From Lantana camara (Eukaryota; Streptophyta; Magnoliopsida; Lamiales; Verbenaceae), in assembly GCA_037501455.1 (NCBI GenBank), contig CM074862.1:82638001-82702000 (forward strand): a stretch of 64,000 nt of DNA. The letters run 5' to 3'. Numbering within the stretch: the stretch's first letter is position 1; each line of letters begins with the position of its first letter. The notes below the pieces were generated by a model. It saw only the letters and a list, made by a program, of their open reading frames with translations. It did not search any database and was not told where the DNA came from. Below, one piece after another: positions 36,829-48,633 of the stretch. The position numbers and the translations under genes are program-made.

Positions 36829-37252
36829 CACCTCACAATTTTCAGGTACTGTCAGTGGCGTGCTAGGCGGGAGTCCGAGTCGTGTCCAGTTGTCGAGTTG
36901 AGTCTAGCATTGCATTTTCATGTTCTTGGTATTTTCTGCTTATCATGTTAGTGGTTTTGGGTTATTTATACATGTATGATGTTTAGGAGATGATAATGTA
37001 TTGATAAGTGTTGGTACCTACTACTATATACATGTTGGTACCTATAAGTATTGATTGCTATTGCTTCCGGTTTTATTGTTCTGAATTGTTTATTGGTAGT
37101 ATTTGAGGGTACCCGCCTAGCTTTTGAGTTTTTTTTATTGTCACCCGTTCGCCATGAGTCCGGTTCATATATGGATTACCCATTTCATGTGTGAGCTAGA
37201 CTTATGGTGCGGGGGGTGTGGCATCTCGGCGTTCCGGGTGCTACATCTTAGG

Positions 37253-37264
37253 TGGTATCAGAGC
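37253..37264 (+). other. Primer binding site (initiator Met tRNA)
   Basis: TGGTATCAGAGC, complementary to the 3' end of plant initiator methionine tRNA, seven bases inside the 5' LTR. Confidence 0.9.
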
Positions 37265-40200
37265 CCGGTTTCAAAACCGCGGTTCTAGTGTTGTGTCTCG
37301 TGAGTCTAGGTCGAACGGCATAGGATTAATTGATAATTTGCGAGTCTTGTATCTTATTGGGAACTACTTGGACTTATTTGAAATTATTTGAACTTACCTG
37401 AACATCTTTAAATTACTTGAGGATTCATCGACCTTCTATGGTTTGGGAATTTATATATTTAATGTATCTTCTTTAATTTAATTGAATTAATTATTGCATT
37501 TTACATCAAATATGTGTTTAAATGCTAATTATGTGACATGAGCATGCACTAATCGCATGCATTTAGCTTTGAATTGATTTCTGACTTATAGGTTATAAAG
37601 GTCATATCAAACCACGGCCAATTTATATGATAATCTCAATCTACCGCAAGTTTCTCTCTCTAGCTTTGGAATTGTGAGGAATGCACCGGGGAATTTCACA
37701 CAAGGATTCAAGAGCCATGATTTTTTTTTTCTAATCGGGTTAAGATTCAAGTGATCAAATCTGAAATTGAGAGGTAATTGGGGGAGTAATTTACAAACTA
37801 TAGGAAGTTAGAGAATGAAAGAGGAAAGTTGCAAGCTATGGTACCAATGGCGAAATACAATGGGAAGTTGGGGGGGTGAAGACTTTAATTCACAGGATCA
37901 ACACATATGCCACGCTATGAAGACTTTTCAACCGGATTCTACTGGAACATTCATTTCGGAGTAAAGTAACTAAAGTCATGAAGATGTTTACGTTCAAGGT
38001 TTTCATCAACAAGGAGGGATGTTATAACTCGCAAAATAAAAATGTGAACTCACATTATGAAAGAATGTGACCAACCGGGATCAAGAGACTCATTATCTCA
38101 AGGGAGTGATGAAGGAAATCTTGAGAATAATTTCAAGAAGGAGAAACACTTCAAGAACCGAAAATGGGTATTCAAGAAATGGTAGGAGAATTAGAACTCG
38201 GTGAAATTTCAAGATCAAGGTAAGAAAGACTTCAGGAATAATGATGGAAAAGACGAGTGCGTCGAGAGATGAAGATATGGATTCAAAGAGTGTTGAAAAG
38301 TTAATGGATAAGACAGGGTAAAATTTCCGAAATAATAACGGAAGAGGTAAGTGCTTCAAGAGTGGGAGGTGAGTATTCAAGAAGTGTTTGGGAATTGAAA
38401 TGATCAGGTAGAGTAAAGGATCAACGATAACGACTTGGGTTGAAATATATCGGATCCTCGGGTAAGATAGGAGGAGTTCAAGAAATTCGGGTAGACGTTC
38501 TCAAAAGGGTATTAAGCAATTCGGATTGAGGGGTTAGATTGATGAAGAAGAACGAAGAGGCTAAGAAAATGGGTGTTGAAGTCACTACAGATTTCGAATA
38601 AGGAAGAAGTTGAATTGGAAGATATGGGGCAACAAATGGAAATGGTAAAGAAAAGAAAAGAGCTGTTGGAAGCAAATTAGGTGCTCAAGTGTAAGTCCTT
38701 GGAGGGTGAGTTCATTTATTTATTCAACTCATAAAGATTAAACCGAGGGAACCTTGATTAAGGTGTTAATTATGGGGAGGAGTCGGACGATACTTGGAAA
38801 TTAATTTTGAGAAGAAGCTAAGATATCAACTTCAGGGGTTTAGAAGAATACGAATCCAACAATCACAATCTTAGATCCTAAAGTTATACCAGTTGATATA
38901 AGGAAATTGTGATTAAGGAGATAACTATAGTGAAGGGCAAACACTTAGAAATCGATAATTGGGAAGGAATGGGGTTCAAGAGATTTCAATATCGAGTCAC
39001 GGAAAAGGGACCAGTTGAATCTAGGATTTAGAAGAAATTAGAGAACCGTGGGAAAACTGGAGATGATCAACAGATCAAGACAAGCTTGGAATTCAACCAA
39101 CAAGGAATGAGTGCCGGATCAAAGTCTATCATTATTACGGTGACAGGTTCAATGCATTCATGAACACGTGCATCATATATTGTTTAAATTATTTAAATTT
39201 CCTTAATATATATAGGAATTCTTAATTGAGCCTAATTACTCCAACGTGTATACTTTATTACTCACAAGTGTGGCGCATGCATTAGCATATTAACCCGACA
39301 TGCATTGTTAAGTGTCTACTTGATAGGAACTCTCCCCACCTCACGTATCAAGTATTACTTCAACCGAGACATAGCCGAATTATGACAAGGAAATAATGGG
39401 GTTGGAAAAGAATAAAAGAGGAAGAGCAATTTAAAGGTTGGAGAAATAGGCGAGAGTTAGATTGGTAGAAGTGGGTTGTTGTTCCTACCGATTGTTGCAA
39501 AAGTAATGTGAGGAAAATTTCGGCTAAGTGGTGTGGTTAGAATCACTTATACCAAGGAAGCTAAATTTAAGGAATTGAGATTTTCCATTTAAAGAGTGAT
39601 GTTGCGAGCTAACGGGTAGGAATAGGTATTCTTAAGGGGGAGAGTCGACCGGGGAATTGAAATGATCTCAAAATTATGGATGGGCTCGAACTAGTTTGTT
39701 TCGATTTCCCACCGGGATGTAGGAATTTTCGGGAACAAGATCGGAGGTCATAGGTACTACAAGAGAATTATGAAGAAGGGATTCTTTGATTTGAGAAATG
39801 ATAGTACAAGTTCAAGAAATGAGACGAAAAATATATGTATGTGTTTTCTTTTCTTAAGGGGGGAGAGTTGACCGGGAAACTTCAAGAAAGGTGGTTCTTC
39901 TTTCCCTCTATCAGAACTATGTGGACGACGTCTTCAATATCTCAAAGCTCATGCACCTAAAGTTCTCAAATGGAGATTTCTAAAGCTATAAGGAGGCTTA
40001 TCTTGAGCAAAGTTGAAATTAAGAAAAATCTGATAAGGAAAGGGAGAGACAATGACTTCTATAAGTTGATTGAGCATACTTTGATCAAAAGCTAGAATTT
40101 TACGAGGAAAGCGAATGTCATTCAAGATTTGCACGAAGTGACCAAAGAAGGGCGACACTACTACTATGGTGCTAGATAATAACAACTTGATGGGAACATT

Positions 40201-40604
40201 CTCTATCGCAAAGGATCACATGAGAATTACTTGAACCGGGAATATTATGAAGGATTAAAGCTAGACCTCGAGTTACCAAATAACTAGCCCAGGTATCGGA
40301 GGAAGTCCACTATATTTGACACTCGAGGAATGGCATTTTGGTTAGAAGGGATTCCGATCAAAGAATCAAGTATTAAATCAAGCCACTGCCATTGAAGTTT
40401 TCTAAGACCAACGGTGAACGGTACATCTAACCATGCATATCACGTGCATCATGAATCTTATTATTGCTGTACTTAATTTCTCGTCAATCCAAATTGGTTA
40501 TTGATGAATGATACTTATATGATCAATATGACTTTACTTGTCTATGTGACATTTATATGAATGTTTTTACATTTTGTTTCCTTGAATTGCTTTCGTGTGT
40601 GTTT
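37265..40604 (+). other. Non-coding interior of the nested element
   Basis: Purine-rich on the plus strand with many short A/G runs and no long frame. 37265-39330 resembles the leader of the gag-only element in places (for example near 37290 and 39130). About 39340-40410 replaces gag and is of unknown origin. Two internal copies of a polypurine-tract-like motif (CTTAAGGGGGAGAGTYGACCGGG) occur near 39631 and 39853. From 40411 it again matches the region after gag. Confidence 0.7.
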
Positions 40605-40772
40605 GAGAGACGGGGCTCTCTCACTGCTTGTTGAGAGACGGGGTTCTCTCATTTCTTGTTGAGAGACGGGGTTCTCTCATTTCTTGTTGAGAGACGGGGT
40701 TCTCTCATTTCTTGTTGAAAGACGGGGTTCTTTCATTTCATGTTTAAGAGACGGGGTTCTCTTTTGGCTTGT
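40605..40772 (+). repeat. Six-copy 28-bp hairpin repeat before the polypurine tract
   Basis: Copies begin at 40605, 40633, 40661, 40689, 40717 and 40745. The core is GAGAGACGGGGTTCTCTC, with inverted arms GAGAGA/TCTCTC. In the fifth copy both arms change (GAAAGA/TCTTTC), and in the sixth the outer pair changes (AAGAGA/TCTCTT), so pairing is kept each time. Confidence 0.88.
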
Positions 40773-40819
40773 GCATCATTTTTGAAACTCGGCAGTGGAC
40801 CTGGGGACCAGGTCCTTTT

Positions 40820-40833
40820 AAGGGGGGGAGAAT
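40820..40833 (+). other. Polypurine tract of the nested element
   Basis: AAGGGGGGGAGAAT directly before the 3' LTR. Confidence 0.9.
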
Positions 40834-43474
40834 TGTAACGCCTCGATTTTTTCATTCAATCATTATGTGATATTATATGTTACTTTATAATTTTATAACA
40901 TTATATACATTATGTCTATATAAACTTATATGAATTATATTTCTACATGTTTAATTGAAATACTTGTCAATATGTGAATTATTACGTGAATTGCATTTAA
41001 TTGGTGTGTGAAATAAGGGTCGAATGTGATTTAATTGCCTAATTGTCCTTAAGTGATCATTCTTCTAAATTCAAGGATTAAATTGCATGATATATTCTTG
41101 GACCAAAGTGACTAATTAGTTAGGAATGAAACTTGATTGCATGACTTGAGAAACTTGGGGACTTAGATGCAAGATGAGATGACTCATTTATATTAGTGGA
41201 AGACTAGTAAAATATCTAAGTCATCTCCTATATTCCATTCATTCATCAATTATCATACAAACAAACACACATATTTTGCTCCATTCTCACGGTTCAAGCA
41301 CCAAAGGAGATTTCATCATTTCCAAGTTAAATTTCAAGGGGAAATTTCATATTTTGGAGCATCAACATCATCACTTCATCTCATTTCTTCTTTGAATTTA
41401 AGGTATAATATAAACTTGGATAAATTTCTTGATTTACATAGAAGTAGGGTTCATGGATCATTTGATAAATTCTTGCAATATGTGAGTTAGGAGCATGATT
41501 AGGATGATTAGAATGGAAGTTTGCATGAATATATGGAATTTCATGGAAGGTTGGAAGTATATGTTTAATATGGGGTTTTCATGAGAAATTCTTGATGTTG
41601 GGATGTTTATTTCTTAGTTAAATTGATGAATATTGGAAGTATGATGCATATATGAGGTGTTTCAACATTTGTTATGGTTGGAGTTTGATGATATTGTGGT
41701 TTGGGGTTGGTTTTGCATGAAAACCCCTGTTTCTCCCCTGTTTTTTCTGTTACGCACAGCTGACACGGGGGTGTCAACTTTGCTTTGGGCTGGCGACACG
41801 GGGGTGCATGTTGGTTTGATTTTCTGTACCGTGACACGGGGGTGTCACGGTTTGCCTTGTATTGGCGACACGGGCGTGTCATTTTCCTGCATTTTGCCCA
41901 ACTTCGGACGAACGCCATTTTCACCTCGGTTTGAATTAGAAAGCGTGCCATATAGCGTTGGAAAGGTCTATGTGTCTACTTTCATTCCCAACAAGCAAAA
42001 CTTAATTCCCACTTCTACAATTTAAGATATTACAGTTTTCCCACAACATATGCATTTTCCCAAAATTGTCAATTTTGCCAAACTTCACCAAAACCTTTCA
42101 TATTGCATTCTTTTCACTTCTTTGGCTCCCGTACGTGACCTATATGAGTTATAAACTTGGTTTAGTGATAATTATTCTCATAATTAACATTGCTTGATTT
42201 TTATTCCGTGACATATTGATTAGGACATTGTCGTGCGTCTTAAGTGGTTCATTTGAGTCGTGTCTCACGAACCCTTGTCCTTATTGCACAGATTTCCTTC
42301 CCGTTGACGAGGAGCACGCATCATAATTATATCCCTGTCTTGGTCGTCACAGGTGAGGTTATTCCTATTTGTAAAAGAACCCTACAACCCTATGTGATTT
42401 TGGACCAAAACAAATAATTATATCTATAGTTTTCCGAAAATTGAATTGTTACTTCATTGACCGATTGATATTGTACCGAGTAATTGTTATTGATATTGAA
42501 TTGATTTATTGATTGTTTTGGCGAGTAAAGCGTGTTCACTTTGGGCCCGAGGGTAGTGTATTGAGTAATCCGGGGAGGCATCGGGCCGACGGTGATCTCT
42601 TGCACTATCCTCACTTATTGTTGGGGTCACCCCTGAATCCACCAGGAGGTTTGGTGGAAGGAGCCCGCCGGGCGTAGGGACTCATGAACCCTATGCCCAG
42701 ATTGATTGGGTGGTGGGGCCTTGCAATCCCACCATCACCCGGAGGAAGAAGGATGGATTGATTGAAATTGTCTAATTGCGCACCGAACTGATTGCTTGAT
42801 CACCCAATTGATAAAATTGAATTATTGTACACTGTCGGAGAAAGGTTGGAGATTTGCCCTCACTCGCCGGGCCACCGATCGATGGTATCGAATTGTATTG
42901 AAATAATTGAATTGAAAATGGAATTGTTGTAATATCGGGCGAGCACTATATTATTTTAAAATTAATATCGTTTTATGAAAATCTTACCTGAGATTACAAT
43001 TTGCATGGTACTTGCGCTTTTAAATTATAACCCCTCACTCAGTCTGTGGTAGACTGACACCTCACACTTTTCAGGTACTGTCAGTGGCGTGCTAGGCGGG
43101 AGTCCGAGTCGTGTCCAGTTGTCGAGTTGAGTCTAGCATTGCATTTTCATGTTCTTGGTATTTTCGGCTTATCATGTTAGTGGTTTTGGGTTATTTATAC
43201 ATGTATGATGTTTAGGAGATGATAATGTATTGATAAGTGTTGGTACCTACTACTATATACATGTTGGTACCTATAAGTATTGATTGCTATTGCTTCCGGT
43301 TTTATTGTTCTGAATTGTTTATTGGTAGTATTTGAGGGTACCCGCCTAGCTTTTGAGTTTTTTTTATTGTCACCCGTTCGCCATGAGTCCGGTTCATATA
43401 TGGATTACCCATTTCATGTGTGAGCTAGACTTATGGTGCGGGGGGTGTGGCATCTCGGCGTTCCGGGTGCTACA
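40834..43474 (+). repeat. 3' LTR of the nested element
   Basis: Near-identical to 34602-37245. The palindrome array recurs from 41762 and the hairpin at 43039-43057. The ATTAT duplication follows directly. Confidence 0.93.
41762..41880 (+). repeat. GACACGGGNGTGTC palindrome array (3' LTR)
   Basis: Copies begin at 41762 and 41795 and continue as in the 5' LTR with the same spacing and the same decayed second copy. Confidence 0.85.
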
Positions 43475-43479
43475 ATTAT

Positions 43480-44323
43480 CCCTTAACCTCACTAGATCTT
43501 GTAAGTTACTTCCACTTCACGCTCTCAACATGACTATTCAACTTGGGTATGGAAAATAAACTCCAACCTATCCCAAAATCCAACCTTTGGTGCTAGATCT
43601 TTCCTAATCTTGAACCCATTGACAAGCTCATCTCCCTCTAAATCATTTACTTCCTCTTTCGGACCCTAAAATTTCTAAATTTACCCCTTCTTCTGCCTCA
43701 AATTCCCTCCCCGTCATCACCAACATTTCCAAAATTAAGGCTCTAACAGGATTCATGGTTAGTCCTTAGAACTTGTAAATCATTCCATAATTCAAACCTT
43801 TTATTCCGAATCCTCACCTTCGAAACATACCTCCATCAAGAAAACCATAACTCCCAACTCTTTTATATAGCTTTCGTTGCATTCCTTGTAACTTCAAATC
43901 TAGAGAATGACTTGCAGTAAATTAATGTTGTGGTAAAAATGGGTCGTGGTTTGACATGATCTTTATAACCTATAATCACAATTTGTCTCAAATATAAATG
44001 CATGGAGTTAATACATGCTCATGACACATAATTGATGCCAAAGACACGGATTTGATGCAAAATGTGGCAAATAATTCAACAAAATAAAAATTAAAACACA
44101 TTGGACATATAAAATTCAAGCAACGTGAAATCAATCAATCAACAATTAATGCTAAGAATCACTACAAGTACAAGTTATCAAGTAGCTCAAGGATGTTCAG
44201 GTAAGTTCAAATAAGTTCAAGTATTTCCAACTACGAGGCAGGACTCTCAAATTATCAATTAATCCTATGCCGTTCGACCTAGACTCACGAAACACGACAC
44301 TAGAACCTCGGTTTTGCAACCGG
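43480..44323 (-). other. 5' leader of the gag-only element, LTR-proximal part
   Basis: Continuation of the leader split by the nested element. The stretch near 44260-44330 is homologous to the first bases after the 5' LTR at 37246. No coding frame recognised. Confidence 0.7.
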
Positions 44324-44335
44324 GCTCTAATACCA
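44324..44335 (-). other. Primer binding site of the gag-only element
   Basis: Reads TGGTATTAGAGC on the minus strand, one base different from the initiator Met tRNA match (TGGTATCAGAGC), seven bases from the 5' LTR. Confidence 0.85.
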
Positions 44336-44342
44336 CCTAAGA

Positions 44343-47013
44343 TGTAGCACCCGAAGCGCAAAGATGCCACATCCCCGCACTATAGCTCAATTCACATATG
44401 AGATGGACGACTCATACATGAACTAAACTATAGCGAACGGGAGACAATAAAAAAAACACTAGCTAGGCGGGCTAACCCTCAATTTTTACAACAATGCATA
44501 ACAAACGGAAGTATAACAATGTACATTCACTTCATGATTCCATTTTCCGTTTCATACTAACCTGTCCCAAAACAATATTTCCATTTACATGCTCAAAGTC
44601 TCAAGTATAAATCATAATATATACATAGGTACCAAAAACAGTTCTTAAGACTATAATGTATTTATAATGTACATAAACATGAGAAAGACAATGCTAGACC
44701 CAAAAGAATTAAAACTTGACTCAATCCCACCTAGCACTCAACCTGCAATACCTGAAAATGTGAGGTGTCAGTCTATGAAAGACTGAGTGAGGGGTTATAA
44801 TTTAAAAGCACAAATACCATGCAAATTGTAATCTCAGGTAAGATTTTTCATAAAACGATATTAATTCTAAAATAATATAGTGCTCGCCCGAGATTACAAC
44901 AATTCCATTTTCAATTCAATTATTTCAATACAATTCGATACAATCAATCAGTGGCCCGGCGAGTGAGGGCAAATCTCCAACCTTTCTCCGACAGTGTACA
45001 ATAATTCAATTTTATCAATTGGGTGATCAAGCAATCAATTCGGTGCACAATTAGACAATTTCAATCAATACATCCTTCTTCCTCCGGGTGATGGTGGGAT
45101 TGCAAGGCCCCACCACCCAATCAATCTGGGCATAGGGTTCATGAGTCCCTACACCCGGCGGGCTCCTTCCTCCACCAAACCTCCTGGTGGATTCAGGGGT
45201 GACCCCAACAATAAGTGAGGATAGTGCAAGAGATCACCGTCGGCCCGATGCCTCCCCGGATTACTCAATACACTACCCTCGGGCCCAAAGTGAACATGCT
45301 TTACTCGCCAAAACAATCAATCAATCAATTCAATATCAATAACAATTACTCGGTACAATATCAATCGATCAATGAAGTAACAATTCAATTTTCGGAAAAC
45401 TATTGTTATAATTATTTGTTTTGGTCCAAGATCACATAGGGTTGTAGGGTTCTTTTACAAATAGAAATAACCTCACCTGTGACGACCAAAACAAGGATAT
45501 AACTACGATGCGTGCTCCTCGTCAACGGAAAGGAAATCTGTGCAATAAGGACAAGGGTTCGTGAGACATGACTCAAATGAACCACTTAAGACGCACGGCA
45601 ATGTCCTAATCAATATGTTACGCAATAACAATCAATCAATGTTAATTATGAGAATAATTATCACTAAACCAAGTTTATAACTCATATAGGTCACATACGA
45701 GAGCCAAAGAAGTGAAAAGAATGCAATATGAAAGGTTTTGGTGAAGTTTAGCAAAAACGGACAATTTTAGAAAATGTACATGTTGAGGGAAAACTGGAAT
45801 ATCTTTAATTCTAGAAATGGGAATTGAGTTTTGTTTATTGGATATGAAACTAGACACAAAGACCTTTCCAACTCTATATGGCACGTTTTCTAATTCAAAC
45901 CGAGGTGAAAATGGCGTTGGTTCGAAGTTGGACAAAATGCAGTTTCTGGAGGGTGGTCGCGGGCGCGACCAAAAACCTTCACAAAATGGTCGCGGCCGCG
46001 ACCAAGTATTTTTCTGAATTTTTGTCCAATTTTTTCAAAAGTCGAAAGTTGGCCAAAATGGGGTCGCGGGCGCGACCATTTTTACACTAAAACAGGTCGC
46101 GGGCGCGACCAAACACGCAGCAACAACAAAACAGGGGAAAACAGGGCATTTTCTTGCCAAAAATCACAAAATTCACCAACACATGCAAGTCCACTCCATA
46201 ATAAATATTGAAACACATCAAATATACACTGTACTTCAATTATTCATCATTCCAACCAAGAAATAAGCATCAAAGTGGCAAGAATTATCATGAAAACCCC
46301 ATAATATACATATGCATCCAACTTCCATGAACCTCAATATTTTCATACAATTTCCATTCCTTTTCACTCCTTAGCATGCATCTAGCTCCCAAAATGCAAG
46401 AATCCACCATTTAATTCATAACCCTACTCAATCAAATAAATCATGAATTTTACAAAATCTCCATACTATACCTTAACTCCAAGAAATAGGTGATGATATG
46501 TTGTTGATGATGATTCTAACTCTTCAATTCCTCAAAACTAGCTTGAATTATGGATGAAATCTTCTTCCCTCCTCAAGGTGTAAATATCGGTATTTGCTAT
46601 GTGTTAGTGTGTGTGATCTTTGTTCTTGGAATATAATGGAAGAAATAAGATGAATTAAGGGATATATCCTAAAGTTGGCATGAATATGGGTGATTCATCT
46701 CTTTTTGCACATAAGTCCCCCCACTTATTTAAATTAATGCAATTAGGTATAATCTCTAACCAATAATACAATGAACTCCAAGTCATGCTATACAATTAAG
46801 TACACAATTTCACATAAAGGAGCAATTAAGGTCATATAATACAATTAAGTCACTTAATTCATACAATTATGCACGTTATCAATTAGTGCACGTAATTTCC
46901 ACGTTAATGATAATCCATATAAGTTTATATAAACATAACGCATATAATGTTATAAAATTATAAAGTAACATATACTATCACATAATGATTGTATGGAAGA
47001 CCGGGGCGTTACA
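44343..47013 (-). repeat. 5' LTR of the gag-only element
   Basis: TGTAGCACCCGAAGCGC...GGGGCGTTACA; near-identical to 29379-32050. Palindromes begin at 45955, 45988, 46062 and 46095 (spacings 33, 74, 33). The last copy has fully matched arms here, while its left-LTR partner at 31131 has one changed base. Hairpin at 44768-44786. GATGG follows at 47014. Confidence 0.92.
45955..46110 (-). repeat. GGTCGCGGSCGCGACC palindrome array (right LTR)
   Basis: Four 16-bp copies in two 33-bp-spaced pairs, as in the left LTR. Confidence 0.9.
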
Positions 47014-47018
47014 GATGG

Positions 47019-47436
47019 AGTTCTCTTACCTTGTTTCTCGGTTGAAATGAAGAGTGAAGAATGATATGTAAATATATGTGTATATATCGTGAAAGGGAGG
47101 AGAAAGAAAAGGGAAAATTGCACAACAATCCTCTAAGAACTTAAGTGATGCAAATAAGTTCAAACTTATGAAATATAATAAATTAAGTCCAATTCACATG
47201 AATGCAATTAAGTCTACTAATTTGAATGAATAATCAATTAAGGACACATAGGCAATTAAGTCACGTTCGGCAATTTATTTCACATAATAATTAAATGCAA
47301 TTCATGTAGTAATTCTCAAGTTGACAAGTAGTTCAATTAAACAGGTAGAAATATAATTCATATAGTTGTAATGAAATGTAAGAATTTAATAATTGAAGGA
47401 AATAAAATAATTCCTAACTCTCGAAACGCACACGTG
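47019..47436 (-). repeat. Terminal part of an old reverse LTR, end missing
   Basis: Matches the end section of the other LTRs and reaches CTCGAAACGCACACGTGAATT, the counterpart of CACGTGTGCGTTTTGAG at 2595 in the intact LTR. The last roughly 45 bp (to GGGGCGTTACA) are missing. The array resumes abruptly at about 47437 with TCTGCAAAGG. There is no target duplication with the 26316 edge, and the two array edges overlap in unit coordinates by roughly 330 bp. Confidence 0.65.
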
Positions 47437-48074
47437 AATTATCTGCAAAGGTAAAATAAGTATCACCTAAGAAGAGAGTACGATTTCTGTTTATATTTTC
47501 ATATCATGATTGGTTTGTTTGAGTCCTCAATTTTTGTTTTCTTAATCAATCCATCCTAAATTTTTGATATTCAATTCAACTTAGTTAATTATTTTTATGT
47601 TTTTACAATAAACAAATGAATAACACTTATCCCTTTTAATATATGAAAAACTAAATAAAAAAAGGGTCAGTAATATGAATTGATAAATGCGACTTAAGAT
47701 AACCGACCCTGTAAGACTTAATGAATACTTCAATTTCTTTAACTTATTTTAAATATTTCTCCACCTATGGACACTAGTAGGGCCAAGAGTCTAAAAGAGA
47801 CGACATACACGTGCACACATAAAATACAAGAAATGCCAGGTATCTTAACGAGATAAAGAACTGCCACGTATATTTCTGACACAAATATAACGACCCATAC
47901 CCGATTATTAAACTTTAGAATTATTAGGTATTCGCAATAAATGATTTGCATTCATTTAAAATAATTATATAAAGATATATAACTTTTAAATAATTTAGTT
48001 GTTTATCATACAAACCTGTGACCCACTTGCACCCCAAAAAAATAAAAATAAAAATGCAAGATAAATGAAAAAAC

Positions 48075-48633
48075 CTTAGTTTGTTGGTCGGGGACGTGTA
48101 CATCGAGCTGGGTTCGTGATGATAACCGTTGGAGTTACGTGACGGAAAAGCAATTCTTCTATCCTTATAAGCGACTACGGTTACTTGCAAAAATTCGATA
48201 AACAAGCTGTTGCGAGTATCATGTTTGATGTACAAAGAAGAAACAAACAAAAAAAAAAAAAAATAGGAGCAGAAAAGTACATAAAGATTAAAGAAACTCC
48301 GAGCCCCACTTCCCATCCCATCTGCTCTTGAATATATGGGATTTTCATTAGAGCTATCATTGCAGAAAGTGATAAGAAAGCATAATATCAGCTAAAGTTG
48401 CTTTCAAGTAATCTGTTATTATTAAAGTTCTCTCTGTTGTCCAATTGGTCTGCTCCTAATGCTGACGAGCACGGTCTTATAAGGCCCGAGCCAACGGCCA
48501 ATAAACCAAGTAAGGAAAACAAGAGTGTGGTTTGTGCCTGCAAAGGATGCTCACAATGTTGTGTGAGCTGATGATGATATGGAGGAGGTCTTGTTTTTGG
48601 TAACATAGCAGTTAGCCAAAGGGGGACCATTCC
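48075..48633 (-). pseudogene. NPF exon copy 11 (block B)
   Basis: 559 bp. A TGA replaces the tryptophan after LLESNFS, and the frame shifts at the homopolymer; the end is readable separately (VVAYKDRRIAFPSRNS). Confidence 0.85.

Larger units (their letters stand above)
34602..37245 (+). repeat. 5' LTR of the nested element
   Basis: TGTAACGCCTCG...TTCCGGGTGCTACA, followed seven bases later by the primer site. Carries a palindrome array (35530) and hairpin (36810). Confidence 0.93.
34602..43474 (+). mobile_element. Complete non-autonomous LTR retrotransposon (LARD-like) nested in the gag-only element
   Basis: LTRs 34602-37245 (2,644 bp) and 40834-43474 (2,641 bp) differ by a 3-bp indel and a few substitutions seen by eye, so insertion is recent. 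ATTAT flanks both sides (34597-34601, 43475-43479). Primer site and polypurine tract are both present. The 3.6-kb interior has no gag or pol frame. Its first part and last 400 bp match the gag-only element, while about 1.07 kb (roughly 39340-40410) stands where gag would be. It must use proteins supplied by relatives. Confidence 0.93.
29379..47013 (-). mobile_element. Gag-only (TR-GAG type) Ty3/gypsy retrotransposon, minus strand, with a nested element
   Basis: Two LTRs of 2,672 and 2,671 bp (29379-32050 and 44343-47013) are near-identical, and GATGG flanks the whole at 29374-29378 and 47014-47018. The primer site is next to the right LTR and the polypurine tract next to the left LTR, so it reads leftward. 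Without the nested insertion (34602-43474 plus its 5-bp duplication) the interior is about 3.4 kb and encodes only gag. No protease, RT, RNase H or integrase frame is present, so it depends on pol from a relative, plausibly one like the element at 1-5231. Confidence 0.9.

Noticed and set aside
38093..38380. Minus-strand frame of 95 codons in the gag-less element
   Set aside because: Low-complexity Leu/Phe/Ser-rich product of a purine-rich strand; not matched by the related element.
39900..40200. Possible decayed pol between the leader and the post-gag region (a YVDD-like stretch near 39920)
   Set aside because: The surrounding translation does not resemble reverse transcriptase in any frame; the short motif is likely chance.
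40605..40772. CRISPR-like regular repeats
   Set aside because: Tandem 28-bp repeats without variable spacers, in a plant retroelement; not CRISPR.
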